In this document: positions 22,021 to 33,200 of the stretch, piece by piece
Layout: each line of letters begins with the position of its first letter
Numbering within the stretch: the first letter of the stretch is position 1
Source of the DNA: Siderastrea siderea
Lineage: Eukaryota > Cnidaria > Anthozoa > Scleractinia > Rhizangiidae
Length of the DNA stretch: 64,000 nucleotides
Assembly (NCBI GenBank): GCA_964030785.1
Contig: OZ034968.1
Coordinates: 43,277,186 to 43,341,185 of the forward strand
Reading direction: 5' to 3'
The notes under the pieces: generated by a model
The model's input: only the letters and a program-made list of their open reading frames with translations
What the model was told of the DNA's origin: nothing
Database searches by the model: none
Translations under genes and position numbers: made by a program

Positions 22021-23180
22021 ATAGTGAAACAATTCCCCGTCTTTTCCTGACAACTGATCCTTCCCAGAAGATGGCACAAAATAGAAAATCCGACACTTGA
22101 ACTGAACTGAACTGAATTTCCTCTTGCAGAGAAGCTTGAGCTTGCTGGTTGCATCCTGTTCTCCCTTGGCATGTGAGGCTTCTAAGAAGTTTCTTTGGGT
22201 GGGAAAACCAAAGTCAGCAAGAGAACAGGAGAGGTCACCAATGCAATGCCGTGATTTGTACTGAGCAGCACATCCACCAGTGAATTCATGCATAATTTGG
22301 GTGTTAGAGCGAATAGTAGTGGTCAAGTAGTTGCAAGTCATTTCTTGAATTTTGTCCATACAGTCATAATCTTGAACTGGGTGATCAGATATGACAGATA
22401 CATGTTCCTTTACAAGGCGAGGGTCTTCTTTGGTACTTACTATACTCCATCCCCTTCTACTGCACGGCGATGAAATATGGTTACATGCAATGTTACTGGC
22501 AGTATTCAGATTGAATTTCATCCTGTTGCTGGCAAGCGTAACCTTCAGAGTAGTCATGCACACACACCACATGACCAGCAGGAAGGTTGTCAAGCAAGCA
22601 GTCAAGTTGAATCCATTGCCATCTAGCCATTAAAGAGTGACTGACATAGGCAGCAAGGAGCTCCTTAAAGTATTTAAAAAGCTCGGATGGGGAAGTTTCC
22701 TTATGAATGAGGGCAATTTTTTTCTTCTCTTGGCCACCAGCAAGAAACTTTCCTGTGGCGATGTAGTTGAAATGCGACCAGCGTACACACCCCTCATCTG
22801 AATTTTCCTAGGGGGAAAGCCTGAACAGATCCACACCACATTGGTCGCATTCTCTTTGTAGGCACTTGATGTTCTGGAATGAAGCACCTTCAAGTTTAGG
22901 GCAGAGATTTGGATCCATGGCTTCAGGCAAAGTTGCTGGAATTTGAATTGACTGGTCTCCTCCAGCAGAGTTTTTCTGAGCTTTCCTGAACTTCATACAT
23001 GCCCCGGGGGGATACTCCTTTAATTTTACTACGGGGGTGAGCCACTGAGTCCCTGAGACTCTGGACCTGTACCAGAGAAAAAATGATGAATTTGCGACCC
23101 TGTTCCAGAGAAAAATTGCAAAAAGGGTACCCTGTTCCAGACAAGACAGTACACCGTTCAAGACAGTATTTGTCACGCAA
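22018..23180 (-). pseudogene. Decayed cnidarian-expanded protein with GC-xxQYKSR and SHAKGEQD motifs
   Basis: Minus-strand frames at 22893-22630 and 22605-22018 (and parts of 23176-22808) together give a cysteine-containing protein with LQRECDQCGV, IMHEFTGGCAAQYKSRHC and LEASHAKGEQD. The pair 'F-x-x-G-C/A-x-x-Q-Y/F-K' then 'SHxKGxxD' marks an uncharacterised family abundant in cnidarians and some arthropods, usually within transposon-like units. Acidic and polar residues at these motifs would suit a nuclease fold, but that is speculation. Frames change at least twice, so the copy is broken. Confidence 0.5.
22995..23165. repeat. Cnidarian 'CCCTGTTCCAG' repeat, copy 1
   Basis: Repeated phrase TGTTCCAGAGAAAAA / CCCTGTTCCAG with a G-rich edge (CCCCGGGGGGATACTCC). 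A second copy lies at 31694-31866 with similar phrases and a C-run edge reading GGGAGTACCCCC. I recognise the pattern from anthozoan DNA as a common non-coding repeat; origin unknown. Confidence 0.6.
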
Positions 23181-23514
23181 TGTTTTATTCTTTGCCTACA
23201 TCACGTTTTCACCTTTTAGCCTATTTGGGTAAATACCATCATTACGGCAGCTGAGAAAGCACAGTTTGCATAAAATTGAACTTGTTTGTATCATTATACT
23301 GAAACATAATCTGAACCGAACAATATACATTTGCTGAACGTATTTACAACTTTTGTTGGCTATCTAAACTCGACTCCAAACTGCACAACTGTGCGCATTT
23401 TAGCGGCCTCGCAGACCATCTGTAAGTGACTTGACAGGACATACTGCCATTTCCATAATCTCGAAGTCGCTTGCATACTTTATTTACAACTTTCTATAGC
23501 TACTCGACTCAAAA
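23166..23514. other. Intergenic, nothing recognised
   Basis: Includes two related phrases around 23340 and 23480 (TATTTACAACTTT followed by TAGCTACTCGACTC / TATCTAAACTCGACTC), so a ~140-bp diverged tandem duplication spans into the last exon of the next gene. Confidence 0.4.
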
Positions 23515-24094
23515 CTATGCTGTGTGATAGTTAACTACTTTGCGCATTCTTTGTGACCTCCGCGGACCGTCTGTGTACGTCTTGTCTGGAGATACCACCG
23601 TTCTTGTAATTCCGGAATCACTGGCATACTGGTTGTTCAAGCGTCTTCGCGTTCTCTGTACATTTTGATTAGAGGGTTCCTGGATCAGGGAGAAAGTGGT
23701 GCGTTCAACCTCTGCAAGTTCTTCTTCTGAAATTTTGAGGGTTCCATCTGCCTCGATGATCATGTTAACGTGGGTGATAATGTCAGGAAAGCAGACCTCG
23801 CGAAGGTGGGATGTACTTTTAAATGCACCCCGCTGACCCTCAACGCCACTGTACATGTTAAAATAGGAAGTGACAGCCACTCGTTTTGGATCTTGGTAGC
23901 TTACTGGTTGCTTGTACTCCAGTTGTCCGTGTTGACCGGCACAAACTAAGCGAACGAGGTTACCGAAGAGGAAAGATCTATTTTCACGGTCAATCACAGC
24001 ATAGTCATTGAAAAGTTCAACTGTACCACCTGCTGGCATCGCATTAGCATCTGAAGCGTGCCTGTACTCCTGTGGTTGTCTCACTCTTTTAAGT
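23515..24094 (-). pseudogene. Uncharacterised transposon-like gene family, last exon (exon C)
   Basis: Open for 193 codons after the acceptor (pyrimidine tract, CAG at 24097-24095). It completes an Arg codon left split by exon B, so phase agrees. The encoded part is polar, with a basic tail (RRSQRMRKVVNYH). No known domain. This exon itself is intact; the gene is called a pseudogene because of lesions in exon A. Confidence 0.5.
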
Positions 24095-24294
24095 CTGTTG
24101 TGCATGAACAAAATAAATCAAATGGTTTAAACAGCTTAAAGGCTATGAATCATAATTTTAAGTATGGGACTTCAGTTGCTGCAAGAAACCAGGGGCATGG
24201 AATAAATAAATTAAATAAATGAATAGATAAATAAAATTAATAAATAAATAAATAACTGTATGATATAATGCTGTAACATGGCAATCAAACTTAC

Positions 24295-24472
24295 CGCTCA
24301 TGTGATAGGTGTGGATCTTGGTTCATCATAGACACCAAAGTCGCCTTATATACTTTACCACCACGAACTGGTATTGTCACTGTAGGAGTGGTATCGTGTG
24401 GGGTGTTGTCAGCCCTGATGACACTGTCCATGTCAAGGTCATCTCCTTGTACATGTACTCCTTCCAAGTCAA
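24295..24472 (-). pseudogene. Same gene, internal exon B
   Basis: A 178-nt exon with acceptor TTCATTAG and donor CG|GTAAGT; incoming phase 1, outgoing phase 2, both matching neighbours. Encodes an acidic then TTPTVTIPVRGGKVYKATLV segment. No domain recognised. Confidence 0.55.
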
Positions 24473-24573
24473 CTAATGAAGAGGATGTAACAAAAAAGCG
24501 GTGTAAGCTTAAAAACTACGTTACTGTTAAAACTGTTATGAACGTTATCAAGTCGACATACATTAGACCTTAC

Positions 24574-26891
24574 CTGACAAGGTTGGTCCACAGGCACTGA
24601 TATCACTTTCATCACAGTCTGATGTTGAATGCTCTTCATCGTCATTGCCACTCATGTCACCAAACTTATTTGGTGGATAATGAAATGGACGGTAGAACCA
24701 GTCAGGACCTTCACCACCATCATCACCGTTGCTATCGTCACTTGACTCTTGCGGGTCATCACTTGGAGCCATTCCAAGCCCTTGTGCTAGCGCTCTAGCT
24801 TCTTCCATACCTTCTTGCCACGCAGTGATTTCAGAGTCAACTGCTGGGTAGGCCTTCATGTTAGCTCTCTCGTAACCATCTGGATACTGATGGTGCCAGA
24901 TACTTTCTTGCTTGGGATGTGGCTTCATAAAATCAGGCGCATTTGGGTTGATGCGAATTTCCTCAAGACGAATCATGTACGATGTGTTCCTTCGCTGGTC
25001 TCCAAAGTTGTTATTATGATGGTTCCCTACCCACTGACCATTCTTGCTCCAGAAGTCTTCGAGCACATCAGAGCCAGTTAAAACTAAACGGCAGTCTTGA
25101 TCTGGGAAGTTGTCCCTCATATAGCAGATCAATATAACTGCAAAGTGACAAGAAATAAGAATGTCCTTGTATGTCTCCATTGTAATAAAGTTCTTTCGAA
25201 CCGTTAACCTTTCATGGCGATGGATGTAATTATGCCATATTCCAAGGAAATGACAGACAAGTGCAGCATACTTGATTCTACATGTCAGTGAGGCAATACT
25301 GCTGCAGAAGATTTCGACGTAGTACCAAACAATGAGAAGGTAGGATTGCGTACCAAGTAGCGCTGGATTTGGAGGATGTTCTTGCACTTCTCCTTCCATT
25401 AATCTTCGCAAACATTCTCGACTAAGTAAGTGTAAGTGGTTCATATGCACTAGGTACTCTCCAATCATTAAGATCTTTGATGCATGATCCAAAGGATTGA
25501 GTAGCTTTTAATGGTTATGAATGTAGTCTTGGTCACAGAGATTGTGAACAACATAGCCATTGTCCCTGTCTCCTCTTCTACATGATAGCACAAACCCCAA
25601 GTCTACTGGTATAGGACGGTACCTGGTACTGACTCTGTCTGTTGAAAGTTGAAGCATGATCTTCCTTCTTCGCGAATCTCCATCAGAACTGTGACCAATC
25701 AATGGTCCGATGATATCCTCAAGTTCCTGCTCATACAAGCATTCTATTTCTTGCCACTGATGAAACACAAATTCCGTGTTGAACTTGTTACAGGTGGGCA
25801 TGGTTAGCACAGTCAACCGAGGTAAGTTGGGGTGTAGTGGATTCAGAATAATAGCTCTCGCAAATGAACCAATTTTGCAATCACTCAACGCGTTAACTAT
25901 AGCGTTGTATCCTTGTTCACCGTTTCCGACAACAATAGTGAACTTATCAAGACATTTGTGATCAGCTCCATCGACACCACAGAATCCAAGCAGCTCATCT
26001 GTAGCCTCACTATAACTGACTTGACTAACAATAGCTGTCTCGTCTTCGGCTGCCAAAACTGGAACGTTCTTAACCTGGATGTAACTCATAGCATCTTTGT
26101 ATATGGTACTGAGAATCTTGAAATTTGATTGCACTATACCATCAGCTAAGGAAACACGATGTTGATTTCGCCAGCAATATGTAGAATGGATCTCTGGACC
26201 ACACAGATTTGATGCTACAAATGTTGCAATCCGCAGACCCCCGGACATTAAGAGAACTTCCATGAAAAGTTTCAGAGAGCAAGAGTGGCGACGACCATTT
26301 TTCATGACATGAAAGTTGTGAGACACACTTTCCAGTAAACCATTCAATGTCCTCTTATCTTCAAGAAGCCCCTTCTCTGAAGCTTTGTCTAGGGCGTGGC
26401 AAACAGCTTTCAACGAACCACGTCGAGCATACTCGGTAAGCTGCTCCGAGACTTCTTTGTTGTATGCGTAACCTTAAATTCTTAGATTTCTCAAAAAATA
26501 GTTGTGAATCTTTGAAATCTAATCTTCGCTTTTGCTCTTCTAATTTCTGTTTCATTTCCGTTGGTGTTAGAAAATCGTCTCTGATTCTAGACGTGTTTCT
26601 ATTGCTTCCCTCAGTGGTCTTTTCTGTTCTTAGCAGTAAACGTTTCTCAAAAGAGGGTAGTAATGGAATTCCATTACAAGCAGAGCAAATGTCATTCGCA
26701 AATGTTCCTGCATCAGCACTCCGCAAGCATTTTGCTCTTTGAAAGGTCCCTTTCATTGCTGTCGCGCCTTGCTCACCTTCTGCAACAAAACTGTAATGTG
26801 GCTCTGGATACCAGGAAACCTGGCCTTTATCCTCTCCCGCCTTTGAATCATTCAAAACAAGTTTTGTGTTGACTATGAGTTTTTTTCCCAT
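24574..26891 (-). pseudogene. Same gene, main exon A: transposase-like protein with one stop and one frameshift
   Basis: Three pieces read in sequence: 26891 to about 26465 (cysteine pair ICSACNG, then a coiled-coil-like lysine/glutamate stretch), a frameshift near 26465, then 26465-24574 in one frame broken only by TAA at 25508-25510. The middle contains AAEDETAIVSQVSY and LTVLTMPTC, which resemble the first strand and acidic residue of RNase H-like transposases; later comes GSDVLEDFWSKNGQWVGNHH and an acidic tail. The donor at 24573 is canonical. The family is repeated in coral genomes and behaves like a mobile element or domesticated relative, but I cannot place it in a named superfamily. 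Confidence 0.5.
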
Positions 26892-26961
26892 CTATGGTGT
26901 ATTCAAAGCGTTCAAGAAAAAAACCATTACATAGCTGCTTTCCTGGTCCTTTTGGAGTTGA

Positions 26962-27184
26962 TCACTTTGCTTGATCCCGTGGCTGTCGAACGAAGAATGA
27001 AGAGATGTCTCTAGTTGAAGACAAATTGGCTTGCGCTGCATTTCGGTTATGAGTGCTACCATTGACGTGTTTCGTGAGATTTGGTATTAGGCATAACTGA
27101 TTTATGGCGTGCGACGTCTTGCAAGAATGGCATATGAGTGTTGGGAAACTTAGCTTCAATGGCATCATAAAGCTGCTGAAGCTC
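26962..27184 (-). pseudogene. 5' fragment of the same family, cut by BEL copy 1
   Basis: Minus-strand coding-like text continues upstream (LQQLYDAIEAKFPNTHMPFL in one frame, HVNGSTHNRNAAQANL in another, so a frameshift lies between). It stops exactly at 27184 where the BEL LTR begins, so the retrotransposon insertion removed or separated the gene's 5' end. Confidence 0.45.
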
Positions 27185-27666
27185 TGTTCCGTTGAACCAA
27201 AGACCACACCAACACGGAAGGAGAACCGTATTTAATGATCACAATCAGCAATCACAAACAAATAAACAATTCGATATAAAATATGAAGAAACTACGTTGG
27301 CACTAGTCATTACAAATATTCAAAATAAACGAGAAATTAACTGAAATCCAACTAAGAACTTACTTCTATGACCGCCTCCGTAGTTGGCGTACATATACAC
27401 AACTTGTTGAACTTCTTTTCAAACTTCTTAGCGAACTTACAATGTTAAACGGGTTGGCAAAACGGGTTAGCAAAACGTAAACGACCTGGTTAGCTTGATA
27501 GTTTTCTTGCAACTGAAAACTACGCTCGGTGACGCGACTTAAGTTACACGACTTACGCTATGCTATTGCGATGCCTAAATTTAAAAGGCGCGCGCGCAAC
27601 ATTAAACCGAGACAGCGCGGGCGTCCAAAGTAACTAATAATTAAAAGCTGATCATTTATCAGAACA
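27185..27666 (-). repeat. LTR of BEL copy 1 (3' LTR, 482 bp)
   Basis: Begins TGTTCCGTTGAACC and ends TTATCAGAACA on plus, with 5-bp inverted ends TGTTC/GAACA. The first ~160 bp match 30231-30390 at about 93%; the rest matches the old remnant at 7203-7471. Confidence 0.9.
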
Positions 27667-27699
27667 CACTCCACCCCAATGAGGAGGTATTCCTCATCT

Positions 27700-30230
27700 T
27701 AATCATAACCTTCTGCTGGGTGAATTACAGCGATCTTTGTGATTGGCCTTTCATACTCTCCAGTACGTGTCTTTCCTCTCACGTTTCAAACTTTGCCGTC
27801 TTGTCCAGGGTACACGTTGACAATCCGACCAATGTTCCAGCTTCCACGAATTGCATTGGGACTTTCGACCATCACAAAGTCTCCCACTCGCACATTTCGG
27901 TGCTCTGCGTTCCACTTCTTTCACGGAATTAACGACGGGAACACATCCCTTGTCCACCGCTTCCAACACGAGTCTACAATCTTCTGAACAAATTCCACTC
28001 GAAGACGGGGATTCTTGGTTTCTCTGAAAGGACCTTGTGGTACATGAAGCAATGCTTTTCCAAGCAGTATGTCGTTGGGGCAGAGGTACGATCCATCATC
28101 AGGGTCATATGGAATACAGCCAATTGGACGCTGGTTGACGAGATTTGCCACTTCCAACAGGCATGTGTTAACTGAAAGAGCATTAATACCTGTGCGCCAA
28201 TAGCTTTCTTTAGGGCTAGTTTGCAGCTCTTCACTAATGCTTCCGCACATCCGTTCTGATGTGGAGATGCCGGTGTGGTAAATTTCCACTGCATTCCCCT
28301 TTCTGCTGAAAACTCACGCAGTTTTTCAGTGTCCCATCCTCTGATCATTTCTTTCAACTCTCGCTCTGCTCCTACAAATTGGGTTCCATTGTCACTTATC
28401 ATGAAACTGGGCTGTCCTCTCATGGCGAAGAATCTTCGGAGTACTTGGATAAACTCCATCATTGAGTAGTCTACTGCAAGCTCCAAATGAACCGCTCGTG
28501 TTTAAAAGCGTGAAGATCACTCCATAGTACTTGGCGGTCTTGTCACGACCAACTTTAATGTGGCATGGACCAAAGTAATCACAGGACGTGTAATAAAAGG
28601 GTGGTGTAAACGGTGCCAGGCGGCATTCAGGTAAGTCAGCCATGACTTGAGATTCGGTCATTGCTTGCATTTCACTGCAAAACACGCATCGAAACTTCAC
28701 TGTTTTGGCAAGGTCGTGGGCTTGAAGGATCCAGAACCTGTTTCTTGTTTTCGGTACTGTTGCTGCTACTGCTGTGAGCCCACACTGGTGAATATGGCGT
28801 GTTATGAGGAGAGATATCCAGTGCTCTTTAGGGAGTAACACGGGATGTCGTGTCTCGTGGGAGACTAAGGCCTTGTCAGCTCGACCACCTACTCAGACGA
28901 TGCCATCAGAATCTGTGTAGGGACTGAACTTCTTTAATTCTCCTTTTCTGAGGCGGTCGCTCAGGCTTTTCTGACTTTCTTTGATCCAGTGATTTTCTGC
29001 GTGCTGTAACTCTTGGGGCGATAGGGGACCGTCTCTAGGCTTCATTACATTTTTCTCCTGTGTCCTGTTGTGGCATCTAGTGCGAAGATTCCAAACTACA
29101 TGTAGTCTTAGCGTGTAAGCGGTAACTTTGACTAGCTTCCTCCAGCTTGAGAATTTTTGGCAATTGATAGGATGCTCTGATGCTCTGATGCTCTGAGCGC
29201 AAACATGGGGCACTTTACGGCATACTTCTTCTCCTTCAGGTTGATGTACTGTTGACGAATCTTGCGGGCACTCATTTTCCGGCAAACGAAGGAACTTAGG
29301 CCCATGTTGCCACCTCTCCACCAAACTTTGTGCAGCTATACCACGAGAAACATCGTCAGCCACGTTTAGCTCTCCAGGAACGTATTTCCACTGGGCGGGG
29401 GTGGTACTGCTCTGTATCTCACCAACTGTAACTGACACAAACGGTTTGAACTTCCTGGCTTCGCTGCGGATCCAAGCTAGAACTTTCTTGCTATCCAGGA
29501 AAAGGACGACTTTGTCAAATTTGAAGCGGGATTCTTCCACAATATTCTTGCACAGTCTTGAAGCCAAAACTGCACCTTGAAGTTCCAGGCGAGGTATGGT
29601 CAATCTTTTCAATGGCGCCACTCTTGATTTCGCCGCAATAAATCGGACATCATATTCTCCATTAGACAGCTGCCATCGTCCATACGTGCAGGTACCGAAG
29701 GCATCCTCAGAGGCATCAGAAAAGACACAAAGGACAGGTAGGCCAATTGCATCAGGTGGCGTCAAGCATCTCTCGAAGCTCATGTCATTCAGGGTCAGCA
29801 TCTCTTGAAACAGGCTTGTCCACTTTTCTTGAATTTCAGGGGGTAATTTCTCGTCTCAGTCGATTCCCTTTTTCCACAGTTCCTGTAGACCGATCTTGGC
29901 TCTGATAAGAAATGCAGTTGCAAAGCCTATTGGGGTCGTAGATTCGAGCAACCTGGCTTAGGATCTTTCTCTTGGAGAGCAGTTTGGGCTCTTGGCAGTG
30001 AAGTAACTCAGATTGTACTTTAAACGGAAATACATCAGCGTGGGTATTCCATGCAACTCCCAGTACCCTTTCTTCACTGGTGCTATTCAGAATCGTGGCT
30101 TCTTTTTTCTCTTCCTGGTCTGTGTTAGACTCCTTAGCTTTATTCAACAGCCACCCACCCACCACTTTAAAGCCTCCCGTTTCTAGTACGTCGATGCATT
30201 TCCTCTGATAATTTTTGCATCTCTCAGCAG
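27700..30230 (-). pseudogene. BEL/Pao pol remnant: A17/RT tail, RNase H, integrase, DUF5641
   Basis: In minus order: 30230-29836 is the RT tail/A17 region (CIDVLETGGFKVVGGW, LSQVARIYDP). 29801-28893 is the RNase H-like region (VFSDASEDAFG, RFIAAKSRVAPLKRLTIPRL, FLDSKKVLAWI). 28841-28500 is the integrase zinc region and the start of the core (SCDYFGPCH). 28486-27974 is the integrase core with the second Asp in SDNGTQF and Glu in NGCAEALVKSCK. The end, 28289-27700, is the DUF5641-like C-terminus. Frames shift several times. The polymerase catalytic motif is gone. Confidence 0.85.
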
Positions 30231-30390
30231 TGTTCCGTTGAACCAAAGACCACGCCAACACGGAAGGAGAACCGTATTTAATGATCACAATCAGCAATCA
30301 CAAACAAATAAACAATTCGATCTAAAATACAAAGAAACTACATTGGCACTAGGCCTTACAAATATTTAAAATAAACGAGAAATTAACCGC
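30231..30390 (-). repeat. Truncated 5' LTR of BEL copy 1
   Basis: About 160 bp, same orientation as 27185-27666; homology stops after GAGAAATTAAC at about 30387. Confidence 0.85.
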
Positions 30391-31690
30391 AATAATCACA
30401 TAAAATGCCATTAGAGAGATTTTCAAATTCCTCACATTCACATATTTTACATTTCCCGCATGAAATGCTTCTTTTATCTTTTCCCATTCCAATATTCCGT
30501 GGAAATAAATTCCTGAGAGTTCGTCTGTGGAATAAAGGATCGATTTTGTTTGGAACACCCGCGAATACACAAGAAAATTATTAATAGTCGCTATAAGGAA
30601 AATATATTAAACACAAAAGCAGAACCCCAGGAAGCAGAACAAAGTTTTAAAATTTTACAATATGAAGCTGCGTTATTTTATATTTTTCTCCATTCCAGAT
30701 GCGTTCCCTATCCTGATGATGACAATACGTCGATAATGTTCAGTTTTTTTAATGTTTTAAAGGTTTTTACCCTCATAAAATAATTAATAAGCTATACAAC
30801 GCGAAACGGAAATGCGCGTAGAGAGACTTAAAATATACCACTCACTTCGCCACGTGGATAAAGGCCGAAGCCACGTGGATATAGGCCGGCGTGACAGGGC
30901 AAACGGGGCAAAATGCTCGGGCAAACGAGTCGCATATGAACCCAAAACCCAACTAAAAGAAATGCTCTCCAATTGATATTTACTGCATTTTGAATGCCCG
31001 GTGTGAAAGGCTACCAAGAGTGCAATTTCACTGTCGCTTTCGGAGAGGAATTGTTAACACAAAAGAAAATTGGCACAAGAGGGAGATCTTTTGAACTAGG
31101 AAATTTCCGAGCGTCAATTAGTTGAGCTGCTTTGGCCTTTGCATAAGCAGGTTCACTGGTTAGTTTACACGTTACATGTAATTATTGCTTTTAAGTCGTA
31201 TGTCAGATATTATTGGGATATATATTACATCACTGTGAAGAGGTCATTGACATTACTAAATGACATTCATCTTACTGACCTTTACAGTTTTGTAACGGGA
31301 CAACCCTTTTATGATCCACGAGGTTAATGGCGTGTAGGTGGTGGTATAAATGCCCAGGTATACTGTTTCAGCGAAGATACGAACTGAATTGACTTGGAGC
31401 AAAGCAACTAATGCGTACGTGATCCAGAGTGAAATTGGCATCTGGAGTGAAATCGGAGCGACTTTTAATAGTCAACTGAACATTTAACTTAACTGTTTAA
31501 TGAATAAGTGGTTAATGTACTGGTTAAATAGATTACAGAATCCAAAACATGATCGATAACGTACGTGACGTGACCGATCATGTAACGGAAATGGCCTTTT
31601 TTGTGGAATATCACGGGAAACAGCAGATATCACAAAGCGAGCGACGGAGGGGAGCAGAGTTTCCTAGCTATACTTGATCATAGTTAATAA
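30391..31690. other. Intergenic, nothing recognised
   Basis: Short frames on both strands and a doubled GCCACGTGGATA(A/T)AGGCC phrase at about 30850-30890. A minus-strand frame at 30570-30349 overlaps the LTR end and has no domain. Confidence 0.35.
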
Positions 31691-31693
31691 GGA

Positions 31694-31866
31694 CTCTAGG
31701 GAAAATTCGACACTGTTCCAGAGTCACACCTGAAATAAAATATACTCTCTTCCAGAGAGAAAGGGCGATTTTTATACCCTGTTCCAGAGTCAGAGAAGCA
31801 AAAAGCATACCCTGTTGAGCGGCACATACCCGTATAGCCCATATATGGGAGTACCCCCCCCCCCCA
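31694..31866. repeat. Cnidarian 'CCCTGTTCCAG' repeat, copy 2, with C-run edge
   Basis: Contains three diverged 'TTCCAGAG' phrases (ACTGTTCCAGAG, TCTTCCAGAG, CCCTGTTCCAGAG) and ends in CATATATGGGAGTA followed by a C run to 31865. Same family as 22995-23165. Confidence 0.65.
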
Positions 31867-31959
31867 ATACATGCAGAGAAAGCAAGTTGTGTTTTTACAT
31901 ATTTTCTGCTTAAAGACGACGAACAAGTACGTGCTTTGTGTGGTGGATGTATTCATTCT

Positions 31960-32798
31960 TGCCAATTCTCTTCTCGACAAAATCTTTTTTATCTTCCGTA
32001 GGTCGGCTTGCTATTTGTCCAGTAATCGTGTATTACTTTGCTGTCTTCATCTGTCAAGGCATCTTCCCGAACATTCCATTTTGTGTACAGCCAGTTTTGT
32101 ACTTCCCCTTTTAATTTTTTTTTCACGATGCTGGATGGGTTTTCTGATACTCTTCTCGCCCAGGTTCTCAAGTATTGCTACAGATTTTTTTGCTTTTGCT
32201 TTTTTAATTTTCTCCCCAAAAGTCTGAGATTTCAAACCCTGGAACACGGCGCATTTTTCGTTTGAACCAGAACACTTTGTTCAGTTCTTCAGACATGGCA
32301 GAAGCAAGTGCCTTTGAAGTCGTAGTTTCCTTTTCTTCTTTGGGAGTCTTGTCCGTAAACTTTCCAGTGTTTGGGACAACTGCTGCTTTTTCTCTGGGAG
32401 TGTTAGGGACTTTATCAACAGCACATTTTCTCGATGTCCAGTTTGCAAAATCAGGAGAATCTACACTGCTACTAGCTTCTTGTTGTGCTGCTATTTGTTT
32501 TTTTCCACTGTATTTTCTCACTCTTTCTCTTGTTTGTTGCCTTATCTTCTCTCTCCTTTCTTGTGCTCAGATACGGGAAGCTTCTCACCGTTCTTTGTCT
32601 TTTTCGCTGTGTTTTGTTTCTTTGACAATGCATCTCAGAGCAGCTGAGTTCACTTCTAGGATTGCAGTTTTTTCTCCATTCTGTAACTTGCGCTATCTGT
32701 TTTTCTTTGTCATTTTGAAAGAAAACCTTGGCTGTTTCCCTTTTGGCCGCTGCTTTTCTTCTTGAGCCGCCTTCTTGCACATGTTGAAAATCATGCAA
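31960..32798 (-). pseudogene. Lysine-rich transposon-associated protein, decayed
   Basis: Overlapping minus-strand frames (32798-32472, 32521-32204, 32247-32047, 32171-31989) give a continuous-looking text when frames are switched: a very basic N-terminal part (RKRQRTVRSF, KATNKRKSEK), then PNTPREKAAVVPN, then LTDEDSKVIHDYW. This order (basic helix, 'SPR/TPRxKAAVV', 'V..FY/W') matches N-terminal regions of the uncharacterised cnidarian family that also carries the QYKSR motif at 22018-23180. At least three frameshifts. Assignment by motif order only. Confidence 0.4.
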
Positions 32799-33200
32799 TG
32801 TTGAGTAATAATCTGCCCCTGCAAATTGTATTTAGACCCCCTTTTATTGTCTGTGTAAACAGATCCAAGTGCTTTCCAAGGAGAAGCTGTAAATGGAGGA
32901 GTTTTGAGGATGTTTTGCTCGGGTTTTCTGCCTTTATTTTCCTTTGCTATGGTTCATTACATTAAGAAAATCAAATTCAATGAAAATGCCATGAATTTTT
33001 CATGGCATTTTAAGCACATTTTAAAGTTTTTTCAGAGTATGGTGATGGGAATTTTATGGCTTAAAAACCATGAAATACTCATGAAAAACGCCGTGGTGTT
33101 TGCTATGTTTCATGGCCTTGATAAAACCATTATTTTGTAAACCTCGTTCTATTTCATGACTTACCTTTACAGTGAAACCCATTAAACCATGAACGTCTAA
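32799..33200. other. Intergenic, short frames only
   Basis: AT-rich; contains several 'CATGAAAT/CATGGCATTTT' phrases around 32980-33120 that are locally repetitive. Nothing else seen. Confidence 0.35.

Larger units (their letters stand above)
27185..30390 (-). mobile_element. BEL/Pao LTR retrotransposon, copy 1 (internally deleted)
   Basis: Minus-strand element: 3' LTR 27185-27666, a purine-rich tract just inside it (reads TTGGGGTGGAGTG on minus), pol remains 27700-30230, and a truncated 5' LTR 30231 to ~30390. The gag, protease and reverse-transcriptase core are missing. LTR ends are TGTTC...GAACA. The pol text runs straight into the exact LTR edge at 30230/30231 with no primer-binding site, so the deletion ends flush at the LTR. 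Confidence 0.85.
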
